Source: Lonicera japonica
Taxonomy: Eukaryota > Streptophyta > Magnoliopsida > Dipsacales > Caprifoliaceae
Assembly (NCBI GenBank): GCA_021464415.1
Contig: CM038469.1
Coordinates: forward strand, 4,938,501 to 5,002,500
Direction: 5' to 3'
Length of the DNA stretch: 64,000 nt
Of the stretch, positions 19,850 through 31,456 are shown one piece after another (position 1 is the first letter of the stretch; each line of letters opens with the position of its first letter). The notes beneath the pieces were generated by a model, which saw nothing but the letters and a program-made list of their open reading frames with translations, did not search any database and had not been told where the DNA came from. Made by a program: the position numbers and the translations under genes.

Positions 19850-22459
19850 GTGCTGAAAGCAAAGTTGATTTGACCTTTTGAAAATTGCTTTCGCCATGCA
19901 AAATAGGGGGAATCTGGTACACGCAGTTCAATTGTCCCTATATTACCTTTTAGAGCTAATTGAGCCATGATCTGTAATGTTCACACATCACATTGACACT
20001 GCCTATTATCTTTTACTTTTAAGAGTGCTGCATGCCAAATCTGCGCGCGCTTAATTGAGACGCATGCATGACTTCGTAGCCTTTACCGTGGAATAACAAA
20101 ATGAGACATATTTTGGTAACTTCGTCGTGGAATTTACTCCATTGACTTCCTTGTTCGTGTCCTTGTTCTTGCCGGAATACACCACTTCCTGCATTCACGT
20201 AGGTGGCACGTACTCCAGTAATACGCAATATTGTTTGAAACACGTATTAAGCAATGATTTTTTAACGAAGTGTCCAGACTCCAATGTAGTTGCTTATGTT
20301 GTGATCATGCACATTTTTGCCCATATCTTTATTACAGCCTTGTCGTAAGATCTTTCTATGCATGGCAAAGATTGATATGATGTCCATCCATTTCATTAAA
20401 TTCCCCAAAATTTCCTCAGTTCTATTCAAAAGTAGGTTATTCGATGCTGGAAAAATGTTTTCCGGAAGCAATTTTAACTAGCTGAAAATAAGTAACCAGC
20501 CATTATGAACACACCACTGTAAACATTAGGTTGCACATGGAGCTAGCTAGGCTCGTTTATTAATGGCTCTTTTCTTATATCATCCAGCATGCACTATCAA
20601 AATATGTGTAGTGTTTCCACAAATGTATATATATTGCCCCAGCCTATTACCAAAATATAAATGAAATAAGGATACTAAAATTCATAAAGTTATTACTAGA
20701 ATAAAAAAACTCAGTACAAAAAAAAATCTGTTATATATATTATATGCGTACTTATACGTATAATTGATTTAGATTTAGAAAATGGAATGCAGAAAGTATA
20801 GATTGTATAAAATTATATTATCTTATGCTTAAATGTCACACATGGCATGGGTAAAGATCATGGAACTGTTATTAGTGCCACATGTCCTGTTGAGTTGTGC
20901 TAGACTATTTGTATTTTTGTACAAATATTTTAAACAAGTAGTTATGACACCAATTAAATAAAATAAAAAAGCAGCGGGACAATATAATTTAGTGGTTAAT
21001 ATACATGAACAATTTTTTCCTAAAATAGCAAATAAAAACCTTTTATAATGCTACCGTTTTATTTTAATAAATAAGTAGCCTTCCTTTCGATTAAAAAGTT
21101 TTGTACAAAAAAATAAATAAACTTAACAATGTTCCTCCTTTGTCCCATTGCCTTTTACCATTTGGCAACTAATTAATGACTCTTGTTCAAAATACAAATT
21201 TTAATGCTTACTTATTGAACATTTGAGGCACCATCCGTTTGATCATGGGCGAAACTAGTTTAACAAGTCACAAGTTATATGCGAATTTTAGTGCCACAAA
21301 TTGCTTTGTAAGTTTAGCTAAATTTATTTTGATGTATTAATTCACTACAATCTCACTTCTTTTCTTATGGTTAAAACTTACAAAATAAAACTTTTGTATT
21401 CTTACATGAAATTTGGTACATTTGCGAGTGAATGCAATTTATTAATTATTGGTACTTGGTACATTATATTCTAAAATGTATAATTTGAACTCTTAGCATG
21501 AGACAATGAGATGTCTCAAAATCAAGAATTACCATTGACTTGACTTTATGGCAGTTTTCTGGTTTTACTTCAGGCAAAGTTCTTCTGCTGGTCTCTTTTT
21601 GTTCATTTCAGTTTGGACATCATGTTTAGGCCCTCCTATTTTTTGAATTTGTTTAGTGGATTTGAAGGCCTATCTTTTGGTCCACTGATCAATTTTTTGT
21701 TTTTTCTTTGTGGTTTTCGATTTTGGGCTTTGGAGACGGCCTTATTTTAATCTCCCTCCTTTTTTTCGTTATTTGTGGTTGGGATACTGAATATAAGTCA
21801 ACTGTGGATGGGTTATTGTAGAGGAAAAAAAAGAGTAAAATTATAATACAGGGGATGTATAAAAAAATTGGTTGGGCGATGAGAAAAAAAAAAACAATTT
21901 CTAAAAAAATTAAAGAAGGTTGGGGGATATCGATCTATTCAAGGAAGACATTCTCACCATATCACTAAACTTATTTTTTTTAACTTCTCGCATATTTATT
22001 TTTTTATTTTTAACATCTTATTATCAAACATTACCAGAAAGTTGTTAGTAAGACATAAAGTTTTCTAATAAAATTTTATGTGATTTAAAAAAAAAAAATT
22101 ACCTACCCAATAATGTTAAGGCCCTGCATTACACTATATTCTAAATCGGGAAATTAAGACCTTTCGTAATGCTATTGTTTTAATTAAAAAAAATTAAATA
22201 TCCTTCTTTGATTTTTCAAATTGGATTAGTTTACACAAATGTGATGCCATTTGTGCAAATTATTTTTTTGTTACTAATCTAATTCTAAAGTTTAGAATTG
22301 GGTACGTAAACACACTATCAATATTTTTTGCAAAGTTAACCTGTCTCTGACTCTCGAAATGAACAAGAATATAATGCTCACATCTCAAATTAAGAATTCT
22401 AAATTTTTTTTTTGTAACATAATATTTATCAAACCTTATAATTGTAGAATAAAATAAGT
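19850..22459. other. Intergenic, AT-rich, no gene recognised
   Basis: No frame with family motifs on either strand. The proximal part is the presumed RNase promoter. Homopolymer A/T tracts are frequent from about 20.6 kb on. Confidence 0.5.
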
Positions 22460-22789
22460 TGTATATTGAATTGGATTAATTAAACTAATACAATGAAGGA
22501 GCCTTATATAAGCTAGTACATGAAATAAATATGGTATATAAAATAATCTAACTAGCTGGGTAAGGGATCATGGATCATTATTGATTTTGGAGAGTTATAC
22601 TAAATCAACGAGGATGACATAAAATGTGAAAATATTATTGACATATATATTAATGCTAATTATATATGTTAATGTCCCCTCAAACTCAAGTTGGTAAGAG
22701 ATCAACCTAAGTTTAGAAAGTAAGTCTTGAAAGTGGTCGATTGCATTTGAAGCCGACAAAATTTTAGGTGACGATTGCCCTGGGTGAAG

Positions 22790-23000
22790 ATTATCCAGCA
22801 ATGGAGGTTCGGCACGATGGAGGTCTGGTTCTGGTTGTCCAACATGAGGAGGATTAGGTCAGCTCTAGTTGTCCATGACGAGTGAGTAGGTTGGCTCTAG
22901 TAGTCCGGCTCAAGTGCAAAGGTCAGCTCTGGTTATCTGGCACAAGAGAGGTCCGGCTCTGATTGTCAGACATGAGTGAGGTGGTCTGGCACAACAGAGG
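22790..23000. repeat. Degenerate short tandem repeats
   Basis: Loose repeats of about 35-50 bases built around GGCTCTGGTTGTC / GGCACAAGAGAGGTC / CATGAGTGAG. No open frame of note. They are part of the interior of the decayed element around them. Confidence 0.5.
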
Positions 23001-23117
23001 TTCAATGGGCGCTGAAGTTGTATAGTAACATAGGATTGGATTTGTGTGATTGGTTAGATTTAATGATGGAAACTAATATTTGGAATTGTGAACTAGGAAA
23101 CAAGGTTGACGGTTTCT

Positions 23118-23797
23118 TGATGTGATCCGGCCGAGCTCCAAATTATATTCAACCATGGTGGTTCATGACGTTCCAAATGATAATCCATACATGATAAATT
23201 ACAAGGATAGAGCATGGAAATTCAAAAGGAATAGTCCAAAGAATTTCAAGACTCCTATATTATTTCCTTAATTTTTTAGGAGTTTATTTTAATTGTCTTA
23301 TTTCATTATTCAATTAGGAATTAGATTAGTACTTTCCTTTTCGAATAAGTTTTCTTATTATTTTATTATTAATTTTCTTATTATATTAGGATTATTCTAG
23401 AAGTTATTTCTTTTTCCTAAGTAGAATTAGTTTCCTTATTGTATAAGGTTTGTAATTGTTTTGTTCTCCTATTTAAAGGAGATGGATTCATTGTTTTAAA
23501 TAAGAAGTTTTGAATATTAATATTATTGAGAGTTTTCTCTTTGTGTTCTCTAAGAGCATGTTGAACATGTTGAATTGATTAATTCGCGTGTGTATTGACT
23601 TATCAATCTAGCAACCACGCTAGATTGTAGTGTCGTTTATTATACCGAGGTTCATGCTTCTTTAAGCGTTGGGTCGAGGTTTTCGCCTTCTATCTTCGAC
23701 AAAATTTCAAGGTTCTTGCATATTCAACGTCAAGGGTTGAACATTCATTAACCTGGCTAGAAAAGACGATCCAGGATCGTGTCATTTCTGATACAAA
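23118..23797 (+). mobile_element. LTR, relative of the solo LTR at 4.3 kb
   Basis: The right half matches the 4.3-kb LTR (reverse complement): CTCCTATTTAAAGGAG at 23466-23481, CCGAGGTTC...GGGTCGAGGTTTTC, CAAGGTTCTTGC, GTCAAGGGTTG and GATCGTG. The left half is different and lacks the PITRARAKK frame. Proposed ends are TGATGTGATCC and CTGATACA. No target duplication could be found, so the ends are approximate. Confidence 0.65.
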
Positions 23798-23803
23798 CAC
23801 ATT

Positions 23804-24089
23804 TGTAAAATAGAAATCAAAATACGAATGGGGAAGAAAGTGCGCTTCAAGGGGGATGAAAATCTCTTTTGATTCAAATTGATGAGAACATGGCTTCCAT
23901 TAAAGTAAAGTTTCAATATATTTTCATATAATATTCAACATATATTTTATTAACCTTAAAGAGATTTATATAGACTAGCAAACACACTCCACTATCCCCA
24001 CTAGCTAAACTCCACTACTTCTCTAGCAAACTCTATCACATCCATTAATTTATTCATTGTGGGTGGTGGAAATCTAATTAAACCCAACA
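23804..24089 (-). mobile_element. Copia-type LTR fragment
   Basis: On the minus strand the block starts TGTTGGGTTTAATTAG and ends ATTTTACA. It contains TATATAAATCTC, a likely TATA box, followed by a partial primer-site-like GTATCAGA. No matching target duplication. Position immediately right of another LTR suggests nesting or rearrangement. Confidence 0.5.
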
Positions 24090-24439
24090 GAAACGGAACC
24101 GGCCCAATTTAGTAGAGACCGTAATCAGATCTAGTAAGTTGATGATAATGAATAGTAAATTTGAAGTAATGGAGAATATGGTTTTTGTCTGTGAGGTAGA
24201 TTCCTCCAATGGCTGTTATTTCCAATCCGGCAATACGTCCTCCCTGAATGTGTGTGATAGTGCTGTGTTACTAAGCTCAAATGGCTCAATTCAAGTAAAT
24301 ACAATGGGGTTTGTTCTCTTAGGGAGAAGGTTGCTATCTATGATAGTTGGGGTGAGATTAGAGTTTTTTTTTAAAGTGACCTATCATTTTCTATTGATAC
24401 GTATAGAAGTAGGGTACGGATGCTTATTAGGTTAACAAT

Positions 24440-26100
24440 AAAATGACTATAAGGAGTATAACTTGTTTATCAAACTAGCCCTTTCCCCATGAGGGGTGCA
24501 TTTTATCCATAACGAACTTCTGCATTTTACAGGCATCACATTGTTATTTGCTAGAGCACCCATATTGGCAACATGCTTTGATCGTGCTTACTAGTACAGG
24601 TGTCCTCACCGTATTAGTTGGAACGCTCATATTGTCATTTCTACATCTCTGGCCTTTATGACCATACTTGGCTGTAAGATTTTACTCGGCTGTGCGTCCC
24701 ATCATATTCATTTATGCTGACTTGCTCCACAAACGCTAGACCAGCCCTAGGACGTTCAGTCCAAATAGTGGTACCAGTTTTATGCTCCCACACCCATATA
24801 TTCAATAAAACAAATAACTAATCTCAATCCCTACAATTTCTCCCACAGCTAATTAACTGGTAAAGATTTTTCCTAATATGAGTAATAAATCATAAAATTA
24901 ATTAATTAATTAAGCACGTTATAGTTTGAGTTTTAAACATGGAGGTGGTATTCAATTGGCTGCGGAATAATTGGTTGGGTGATGGAAATTGTTGGATGAG
25001 GCTGTGAGTATTAATAATGTTGGGGGCACTGCCGCAATTTGTTGGTTGATTTGGCAGAGCGAACTAACAAAGCGGTTAGATGAGATAACGGGGAGAACGT
25101 ATTTCTGAGAATCTTATGGCTATGATATTATATATAAAAAAAAAAATTATATTGAATTAGATTAATTAAATTATTACAATTGATAAATTTTATATGTGCT
25201 TGTATATAAAATAATTTAAACTAAATAAGAAATTATTATTGATTTTGGAGAGTTGACTAAATTAACACGATGATATAAAATATTAATATATTAGTAATAT
25301 ATATATATGCTAATTATATATGTTAACAATAATAAAAATTAAATTATACACGAGACACTTGATTAAATTTAAAGCAGTATTTTTTTTTTCATACAAGCGA
25401 TGATAGATCTGGGTAACTCTTGGGAAATGAGAAAGAAGAGGGGATTGAACCGTAATATCTCGTGTGACATACCACACACTCATCCGCTTAAACCAAAAGC
25501 TCAAGTCTATAGTCAATTTTTTAATTTTTTTGATACAAGCAATAGATAGTCACGAAATAATTCTTGAGAAAAAGAAGGGAATGAGAATCAAACCCAAGTG
25601 CATTAAAGTAAATACTTGCACTTTTAATCTTTTGAGTTCAAATCTTGATCTAAACTAACATATTTTTATAGAGTGATTAATTGATCCGGCCAACACATTA
25701 TGATATTTTCAAGAAATGGTCAACCCATAATATTTTTAAGGAAACGTTCAAAATGGGTGTATCACCTAACACTTTAAACAAGATACGACAATGTGGTACT
25801 TCCTCGTAAACGGTGGAGCCGGGAACTTAATTAGGTGGCAGTGGCACTATTTGCAATTTAGGTAGAACCAAAGACTTAATTTTATTAATTAAACATAAAA
25901 GGAAAGAGTAAAAATAAGAAGTTGTTATAATCAAAGTCAAGTCCATCGGCTTATGTTAACTTCCTTCTTGTTTCTGTCCCAACAAATAGCCTTCACCCGC
26001 GTTAAGGCGTAGACTTCAAGTGTTCCTTCTTCTTCAAACTTGAAAAAAAACAATTTGAAAAAGTAGAGAAAGAGAGAAAGTAACACTATACCAGACGTCC
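24440..26100. other. Intergenic sequence, no gene recognised
   Basis: Includes the right LTR-like copy of the decayed element (25146-25328). Elsewhere only AT-rich sequence with short frames lacking motifs. The part right of about 25.7 kb is the upstream flank of the galactosyltransferase gene. Confidence 0.45.
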
Positions 26101-26119
26101 AAACCAACATTTCGTTTTC

Positions 26120-26927
26120 TTCTTTTTCTTTTTTGTTCATACACAAATTCTTTTCTTTCACTTTGTTCGCTGTTCTATGTTATCTTCATGATGAAGGGAA
26201 AATCCCCAGGTATAATTTGGATCACCCCTTGATTACCATTTCAATTTCCGCTTTGTTGTTTATTTATGAATATATGTTCATCCATATATACACACAATAT
26301 ACATTCATGTTTATGTTCTTATGGATTTGTTAATTAAGTTGTGGCTTCTTAGCTTTTTTTATGATGGATTCTTCTGCGGATACGGTTATGCTTTTTAGTT
26401 CTTTTCTGTCAGAAGGTTTAAGATTATAAAATATAGATGTTTATTCATTTGATATTTATTTCCCCTGAGAAAACAGAGAAAATTGAGAGTTCTTAGTTGA
26501 GTTATGGTTCTTAAGCCTATTTCATGAGGAATTTAATAGCACAGGTCTTTTAACACTTTAGACTTTGATAGTTAATCAATTAACAACTTTCGGGTTTTTG
26601 AGGTTTAATTTCTTCTTCTTTTATTTTAATCTTGTTTAGTGTTGCTTTCCAATGGGTTTGAGTTCTTATCAATCAAATAAATGCAAATTCTATGAATTTC
26701 TTTAGCCACATATCTGACTTAATTCTTTGCAGGGGTTAACCGTGCAAAAAGCTTACTAAACGGTTTGTGAAGAAATACTTCTGAAGCAACATTGTGATTA
26801 GTACTACTGATACTGCACGCTACTAATCGGGTTTTGTCTACTAGATACATTACATCTGAAATACATGGTATGAGCCTATGAGAATTTTTTTTATTGAATA
26901 GATATTTGATTAATTCAAGGAACTAAT
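26120..26927 (+). promoter_or_regulatory. 5' leader of the GT31 gene with a likely 5'-UTR intron
   Basis: A good donor (AATCCCCAG|GTATAA, intron from 26210) and acceptor (TTCTTTGCAG, ending 26732) suggest a 523-base intron in the 5' UTR, followed by 195 bases of leader to the ATG at 26928. The upstream stretch is pyrimidine-rich (TTCTTTTTC), as in many plant leaders. Splice prediction is by eye. Confidence 0.45.
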
Positions 26928-29900
26928 ATGGAACCCAAGGTTGCTGAAGCGAAATTATTACCCAAAAAATTGAAAAACTTGTTTGGTGGTGCTTTGGTTG
27001 GATCCTTATTGGTGTTGTTAATTCTAAGGTATGGATTCATAGAAAATCACATCAGTGGAAGTCCGCTTTCTAGTCCTATCACCTCAAACACATCCAACGC
27101 TCTTAAATGGCTGCAAGGTGGGACCCTTCCCAACGTCCAAACTCCACAACAGTCAGATCGTGTGGTTTCCACTGATATATTAGTTTCTAGTCTCTTTCGT
27201 CAAAGAAACTTCTCTAAAGAAGTGCAAACTTCTCTACGAACATGGAACTACATGAAGAACATAATTGATTATACGCAAAGTCTACCTAATGCAGTTGAGG
27301 CTATAAGGGAAGCCGTGTTTGCTTGGGATAATCTTGTAAATTCAACAGAAAAGGAAGAAAATTTTGGCACGAATAATAGTGTAGTTCTTAAGGGGAAGGA
27401 GAAACAGTGTCCTTACTTTCTAAATAAGATGAATTCCACTGAATTTGGTGAGAAAGGCTATAGGTTACGAATCCCATGTGGACTGATTCAAGGTTCGTCT
27501 GTAACTGTCATTGGCATTCCTAATGGGCTTCTTGGTAATTTTCAAATTGATTTAACGGGAGAATCGATACCTGGGGAGCCGAATCCGCCAATAGTTCTGC
27601 ATTACAATGTACGGCTCAGTGGTGATAAGGTAACTGAGGACCCTGTAATTGTCCAAAACACGTGGAGTGTTGCTGGTGGTTGGGCTGCAGAGGAGCGTTG
27701 CCCGTCAATGGTTCCTGACAATACTAAGAAAGGTAACTATTTATGTCAATATTTAGTGAATTTCTTCGAATGGAGGGAGTATATACTCCCAACGTCCCGA
27801 TTTAAGTGTTTTGACTTTTAAACTTTTTCAGAATATGCACATTTCTGCATAATCAATGGTTAAGAACAGAAGTTATTTACCATCTTGGAACTCGGTCCAC
27901 TAGTTATGTCCAAAACAAGAAAGCGGACTTGGAATGGAGGGAGTATGTATTATGCATATAGTGTGTGCGTGTGTGGGGGGTGCTATATGTTGGATAAAGC
28001 TTAGATAGACAGACTCTGTTTAATTGGCGTGGTAATTGAAGATAATGTGAATTCCCTTGCTCAGAATTTAGCTTACTTTGGCCTTGCAAATGAATGTATG
28101 GAGATCTTGGACTCCTTCCCAGAATGGCTTCTTTGCCTCTCTCGTTTGGATTTGAATGTCTAGTTGTTCTGCTTTCAAAAAAAAAATGCACACTAGAAAG
28201 TAGTGCAATTGATTTTTATCATTTCTAATACCAACCAAATGGACAGTATTCAAATTTATCATCTTCTTTTCATCAATCTTTAGTATATGCTATATTTTTC
28301 TGTCATATATTTTTCTTTTCAAATTACGTTCATTTGATGACAGTAGATGAGTTAAACCAATGCAATCCAAGGATTGGTCAAGATGATACTGAGAAGAGGT
28401 CTTCAAATTTTTCGATATGGTCATCAATGGGGCGTAACAGATCTAAACCTAGACGGTTTTTTCCCTTCAAGAAAGGGTACCTCTCCGTTATGACACTTAG
28501 GGCTGGAGAAGAAGGGGTCCATATGACAGTTGATGGAAGACACGCAACTTCCTTTGCTTTTCGCGAAGTAATTAACCTTCTTTTTTTTCCTCACTTAATC
28601 TTCTTTCTTTATCTAGGAGTAATTGGTTATTAAGTCTGACTAATTTGCTATCCGTGTGATAATTTTTTAGAGGTTGGAACCTTGGTTAGTTAGCGAAGTC
28701 CGGATTTCTGGGGACCTAGAGTTAATTTCTGTAATGGCGAGTGGTTTACCTACATCTAGTGATCTAAATGATGCTGTTGAATTAGAGACACTGAAATCAG
28801 TTCCATTGGCACTTCACAAGCCTTTGGATCTTTTTATTGGCGTCTTTTCTACCGCAAACAATTTCAAGCGTAGGATGTCTGTTCGAAGAACATGGATGCA
28901 GTACTCTGCAGTAAAGGATGGAGTAGTTGCAGTTCGCTTTTTTGTTGGCCTGGTAGGTGTCTAGGTGACATGTTTGGACTTTGTTTTGTTATGTTGTTAT
29001 AAATATTGGCATATTCGTATGAAGGGATTTACTTAGCATTTGGACATTATCTGCAGCATAAGAACCAGATGGTGAATGAGGAACTTTGGAATGAGGTACA
29101 GACTTATGGAGACATTCAGCTGATGCCTTTCATCGATTATTATACCCTTATAACCTGGAAAACTGTGGCAATCTGCACTTTTGGGGTAAGTTACAACTTT
29201 TTTGTGAGAAAGAAAGTTTTTAGCATTAGCTAATTACATTTCTTTTGTTTTTCTCATCAGACACAAGTTGTTTCTGCAAAGTATATAATGAAAACAGACG
29301 ATGACTCATTTGTTCGAGTGGATGAAGTGATTAAATCACTAAATCAGGCAAATGTGAGGAATGGGTTGTTGTATGGTCTCATCAATTCCAATGCTCGGCC
29401 TCACCGGAATCCTGACAGCAAATGGTATATCAGCCCTGAGGTAAACCATCTCTGCAACATGTGTTGTACTTCTTGTTAATTGGATCTATATCTATAGAAA
29501 ATAACTCAGGGTAATGAACAAATAGTATAAGTTAGACTATGTTGAGTAGGGGTGGACAAGGATTAGACATAGGGGCGGGCTGAAGTGGACTAGGACATGC
29601 TATTTTTTATATTTAATGTACAAATAATACTGCTGTTTTTCGGTTAGACTGGGCCACAGCTTGCTCTGCGAGGCCTTTGTTCCGCCTTGATGATGAGTTT
29701 CATTAATCTTGCTTATTGAACTACTAATTCAGATAAGTGGTCTTGTCCCTTTGTTCGGTTGCAGGAGTGGCAAGAAGATACTTACCCGCCTTGGGCGCAC
29801 GGCCCGGGCTACGTTGTCTCACAAGACATAGCGAAACTGATCCATGAAAGACACAAGAAAGGTCATCTAAAGGTATGTAGTAGTTACCTTCTTTAGTTTT

Positions 29901-30212
29901 TGCAGTTGGTATTTTTCAAACTTACAGTGATCCTAAAATTATCGGTGTTTTTGGCATGAAAAGATTCAAAATGACATGCGTTAACTTGTGGATTAACAGA
30001 TGTTCAAGCTGGAGGACGTGGCAATGGGGGTGTGGATAGCAGATTTGAAGAAGGGAGGCTTGGAAGTTAGTTATATAAATGAACAGCGGATTTATAATGA
30101 AGGTTGCAAGGATGGATATGTTGTTGCTCACTACCAAAGCCCCAAAGAAATGCTATGCCTATGGCAAAAGTTGCAAGAAGAGAAGAACGATAAGTGCTGT
30201 CGAGACCGGTAA
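26928..30212 (+). CDS. Hydroxyproline O-galactosyltransferase (GT31, galectin domain), 7 exons
   Basis: Spliced model 26928-27732, 28344-28567, 28671-28952, 29057-29185, 29261-29440, 29765-29872, 30000-30212; every junction is GT-AG and in phase, giving 646 residues. A single membrane anchor at about residues 19-34 marks a type II Golgi/ER protein. The galectin-like domain follows from about residue 170 ([52 protein letters not shown]). The GT31 domain holds [17 protein letters not shown], the metal-binding [20 protein letters not shown] and EDVAMGVW. The family adds the first galactose to hydroxyproline of arabinogalactan proteins, using UDP-galactose and a divalent metal. Length and the short N-terminus suggest the GALT3-like branch, but I am not sure which GALT. 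A Stowaway-like MITE sits in intron 1. Complete and apparently functional. Confidence 0.93.
27786..27943. mobile_element. Stowaway-like MITE in intron 1 of the GT31 gene
   Basis: 158 bp beginning CTCCCAACGTCCC and ending GGAATGGAGGGAG, flanked by TA on both sides (27784-27785 and 27944-27945). Ends and TA duplication fit Tc1/mariner-type Stowaway MITEs; the TIRs are diverged. A second GGAATGGAGGGAGTA-like end (27767-27781) just before it suggests an older neighbouring copy or footprint. Confidence 0.55.
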
Positions 30213-31456
30213 ATAAAACGATTTACAATGTGAAGTACTGCTCCATCCCAAATTAAGAGTCAATATTTCACTTCCACGCATCTTGAGGAAAAACTAATTT
30301 GAACCGCACGATAATGGTCATTCGTGTGACTCATTAGTGTGGTGAGTTTGGTACATTAGCTACCTCACAAAAACTCTTGATTTGGCGGATGCTTTCAGCT
30401 TTGACTATTGAACTTAGCAGAGTAACCACAGCTCACCCTACGAATTTTTCTTATGTTTATATGTAGGAATAGTTGATTTAGAAATGGTTTTGGTTGTATA
30501 GAGAGAGAGAGTCAGATAGGAAGAGAATACTTGATGCAGAGTTAATGGTTCTTACATTCTTTTCGAGTTATATATTGCTCAGAAGTATCTTTCTCGTTCA
30601 TACATTATTCGAATATCTATATTTTGCAATGTGGGTGATAAAGTATGTTCAGATAGTGTAATCAAATGAGGGATATAAGTTCAACACCATCGAGGGGTAA
30701 TATGTTATTCATTTAACAATGAAACACATAAAAGAGGGCATTTTACATTTATTAAGGTATTTGAAAATCTCTTGCGGGAACACTTGAGGTCCCAAATTTG
30801 ATCCGAACTTACCCGACCATGACTAAGTCAACAAAGAGCAGTTGCTCAATTTGAAAAGGAGATTAATCCAGAATACACAAAAGTTGCTTTCAACTTTCAC
30901 CAATCTTCGCCATTTTAGTATTTTACCAGTGCAAAAATTCCCTTAAATGCTTCCACCTCCCAAGGTTCCAAATTGCACATTAACTAGTTTTGGATTGTAT
31001 CGAAAAATAATGTTCCAAATTATGCATCAGTTACCATCACAAAGGAAATACAAATTTATCATATTAAATTGTTATTGGGTCAACATAAACAAATACATTT
31101 ATCTGTTAATTCACATACTGGTCGAGTTAGTTTCATCTCAGATTTTGGAAGATCCCCCAGGGCAGTCCAATGTGCACATCCCAGCCCAAGGTTTGAGAAG
31201 ACTTGCTCACTCCCAAATAACTTCTCATTTCTTAACTTAAAACGGAAGAATGAATAGCAATCCATAAACTAAATTACAACCGATAAATAAATAGCAAACA
31301 AACAATAATTCACAAGAAGAAAAAAAAATTACAAGGCTCTTCTATTCAACCCCAAAAAAAAATGAGTACGAAGTCAAAAATTGCCCAACAGTAACTGCAA
31401 GAAGGTATTTTTACAATTCTTCTATAGGTATTCGCAGGTATTTTTACGATTCTTCT
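30213..31456. other. Convergent 3' flanks of GT31 and AAR3-like genes
   Basis: The two genes point at each other across this gap, so it should contain both 3' UTRs. No coding frame with motifs. A short GA tract lies at about 30500-30512. Exact poly(A) sites are not determinable by eye. Confidence 0.5.

Larger units (their letters stand above)
22460..25328 (-). mobile_element. Decayed non-autonomous Copia-like LTR element
   Basis: Two diverged direct repeats of about 190-210 bp, 22460-22671 and about 25146-25328, share TATTGAATTRGATTAATTAAA, ATTATTGATTTTGGAGAGTT, ATRACATAAAAT-like and GCTAATTATATATGTTAA. Just after the left copy is CCCCTCAAACTCAAG, which reads as a polypurine tract on the minus strand. 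Just before the right copy, GGCTATGATATTA resembles the inverse of a tRNA-Met primer site. This arrangement fits an LTR element on the minus strand. No coding domain is left inside; other LTR pieces lie within it. Confidence 0.5.

Noticed and set aside
24440..24850. Organelle DNA insertion
   Set aside because: A few phrases seemed less AT-rich than neighbours, but I could not match any chloroplast or mitochondrial gene by eye.
26120..26335. Short plus-strand frame upstream of the GT31 gene as a gene
   Set aside because: It overlaps the predicted leader and its intron, and the translation is low-complexity.
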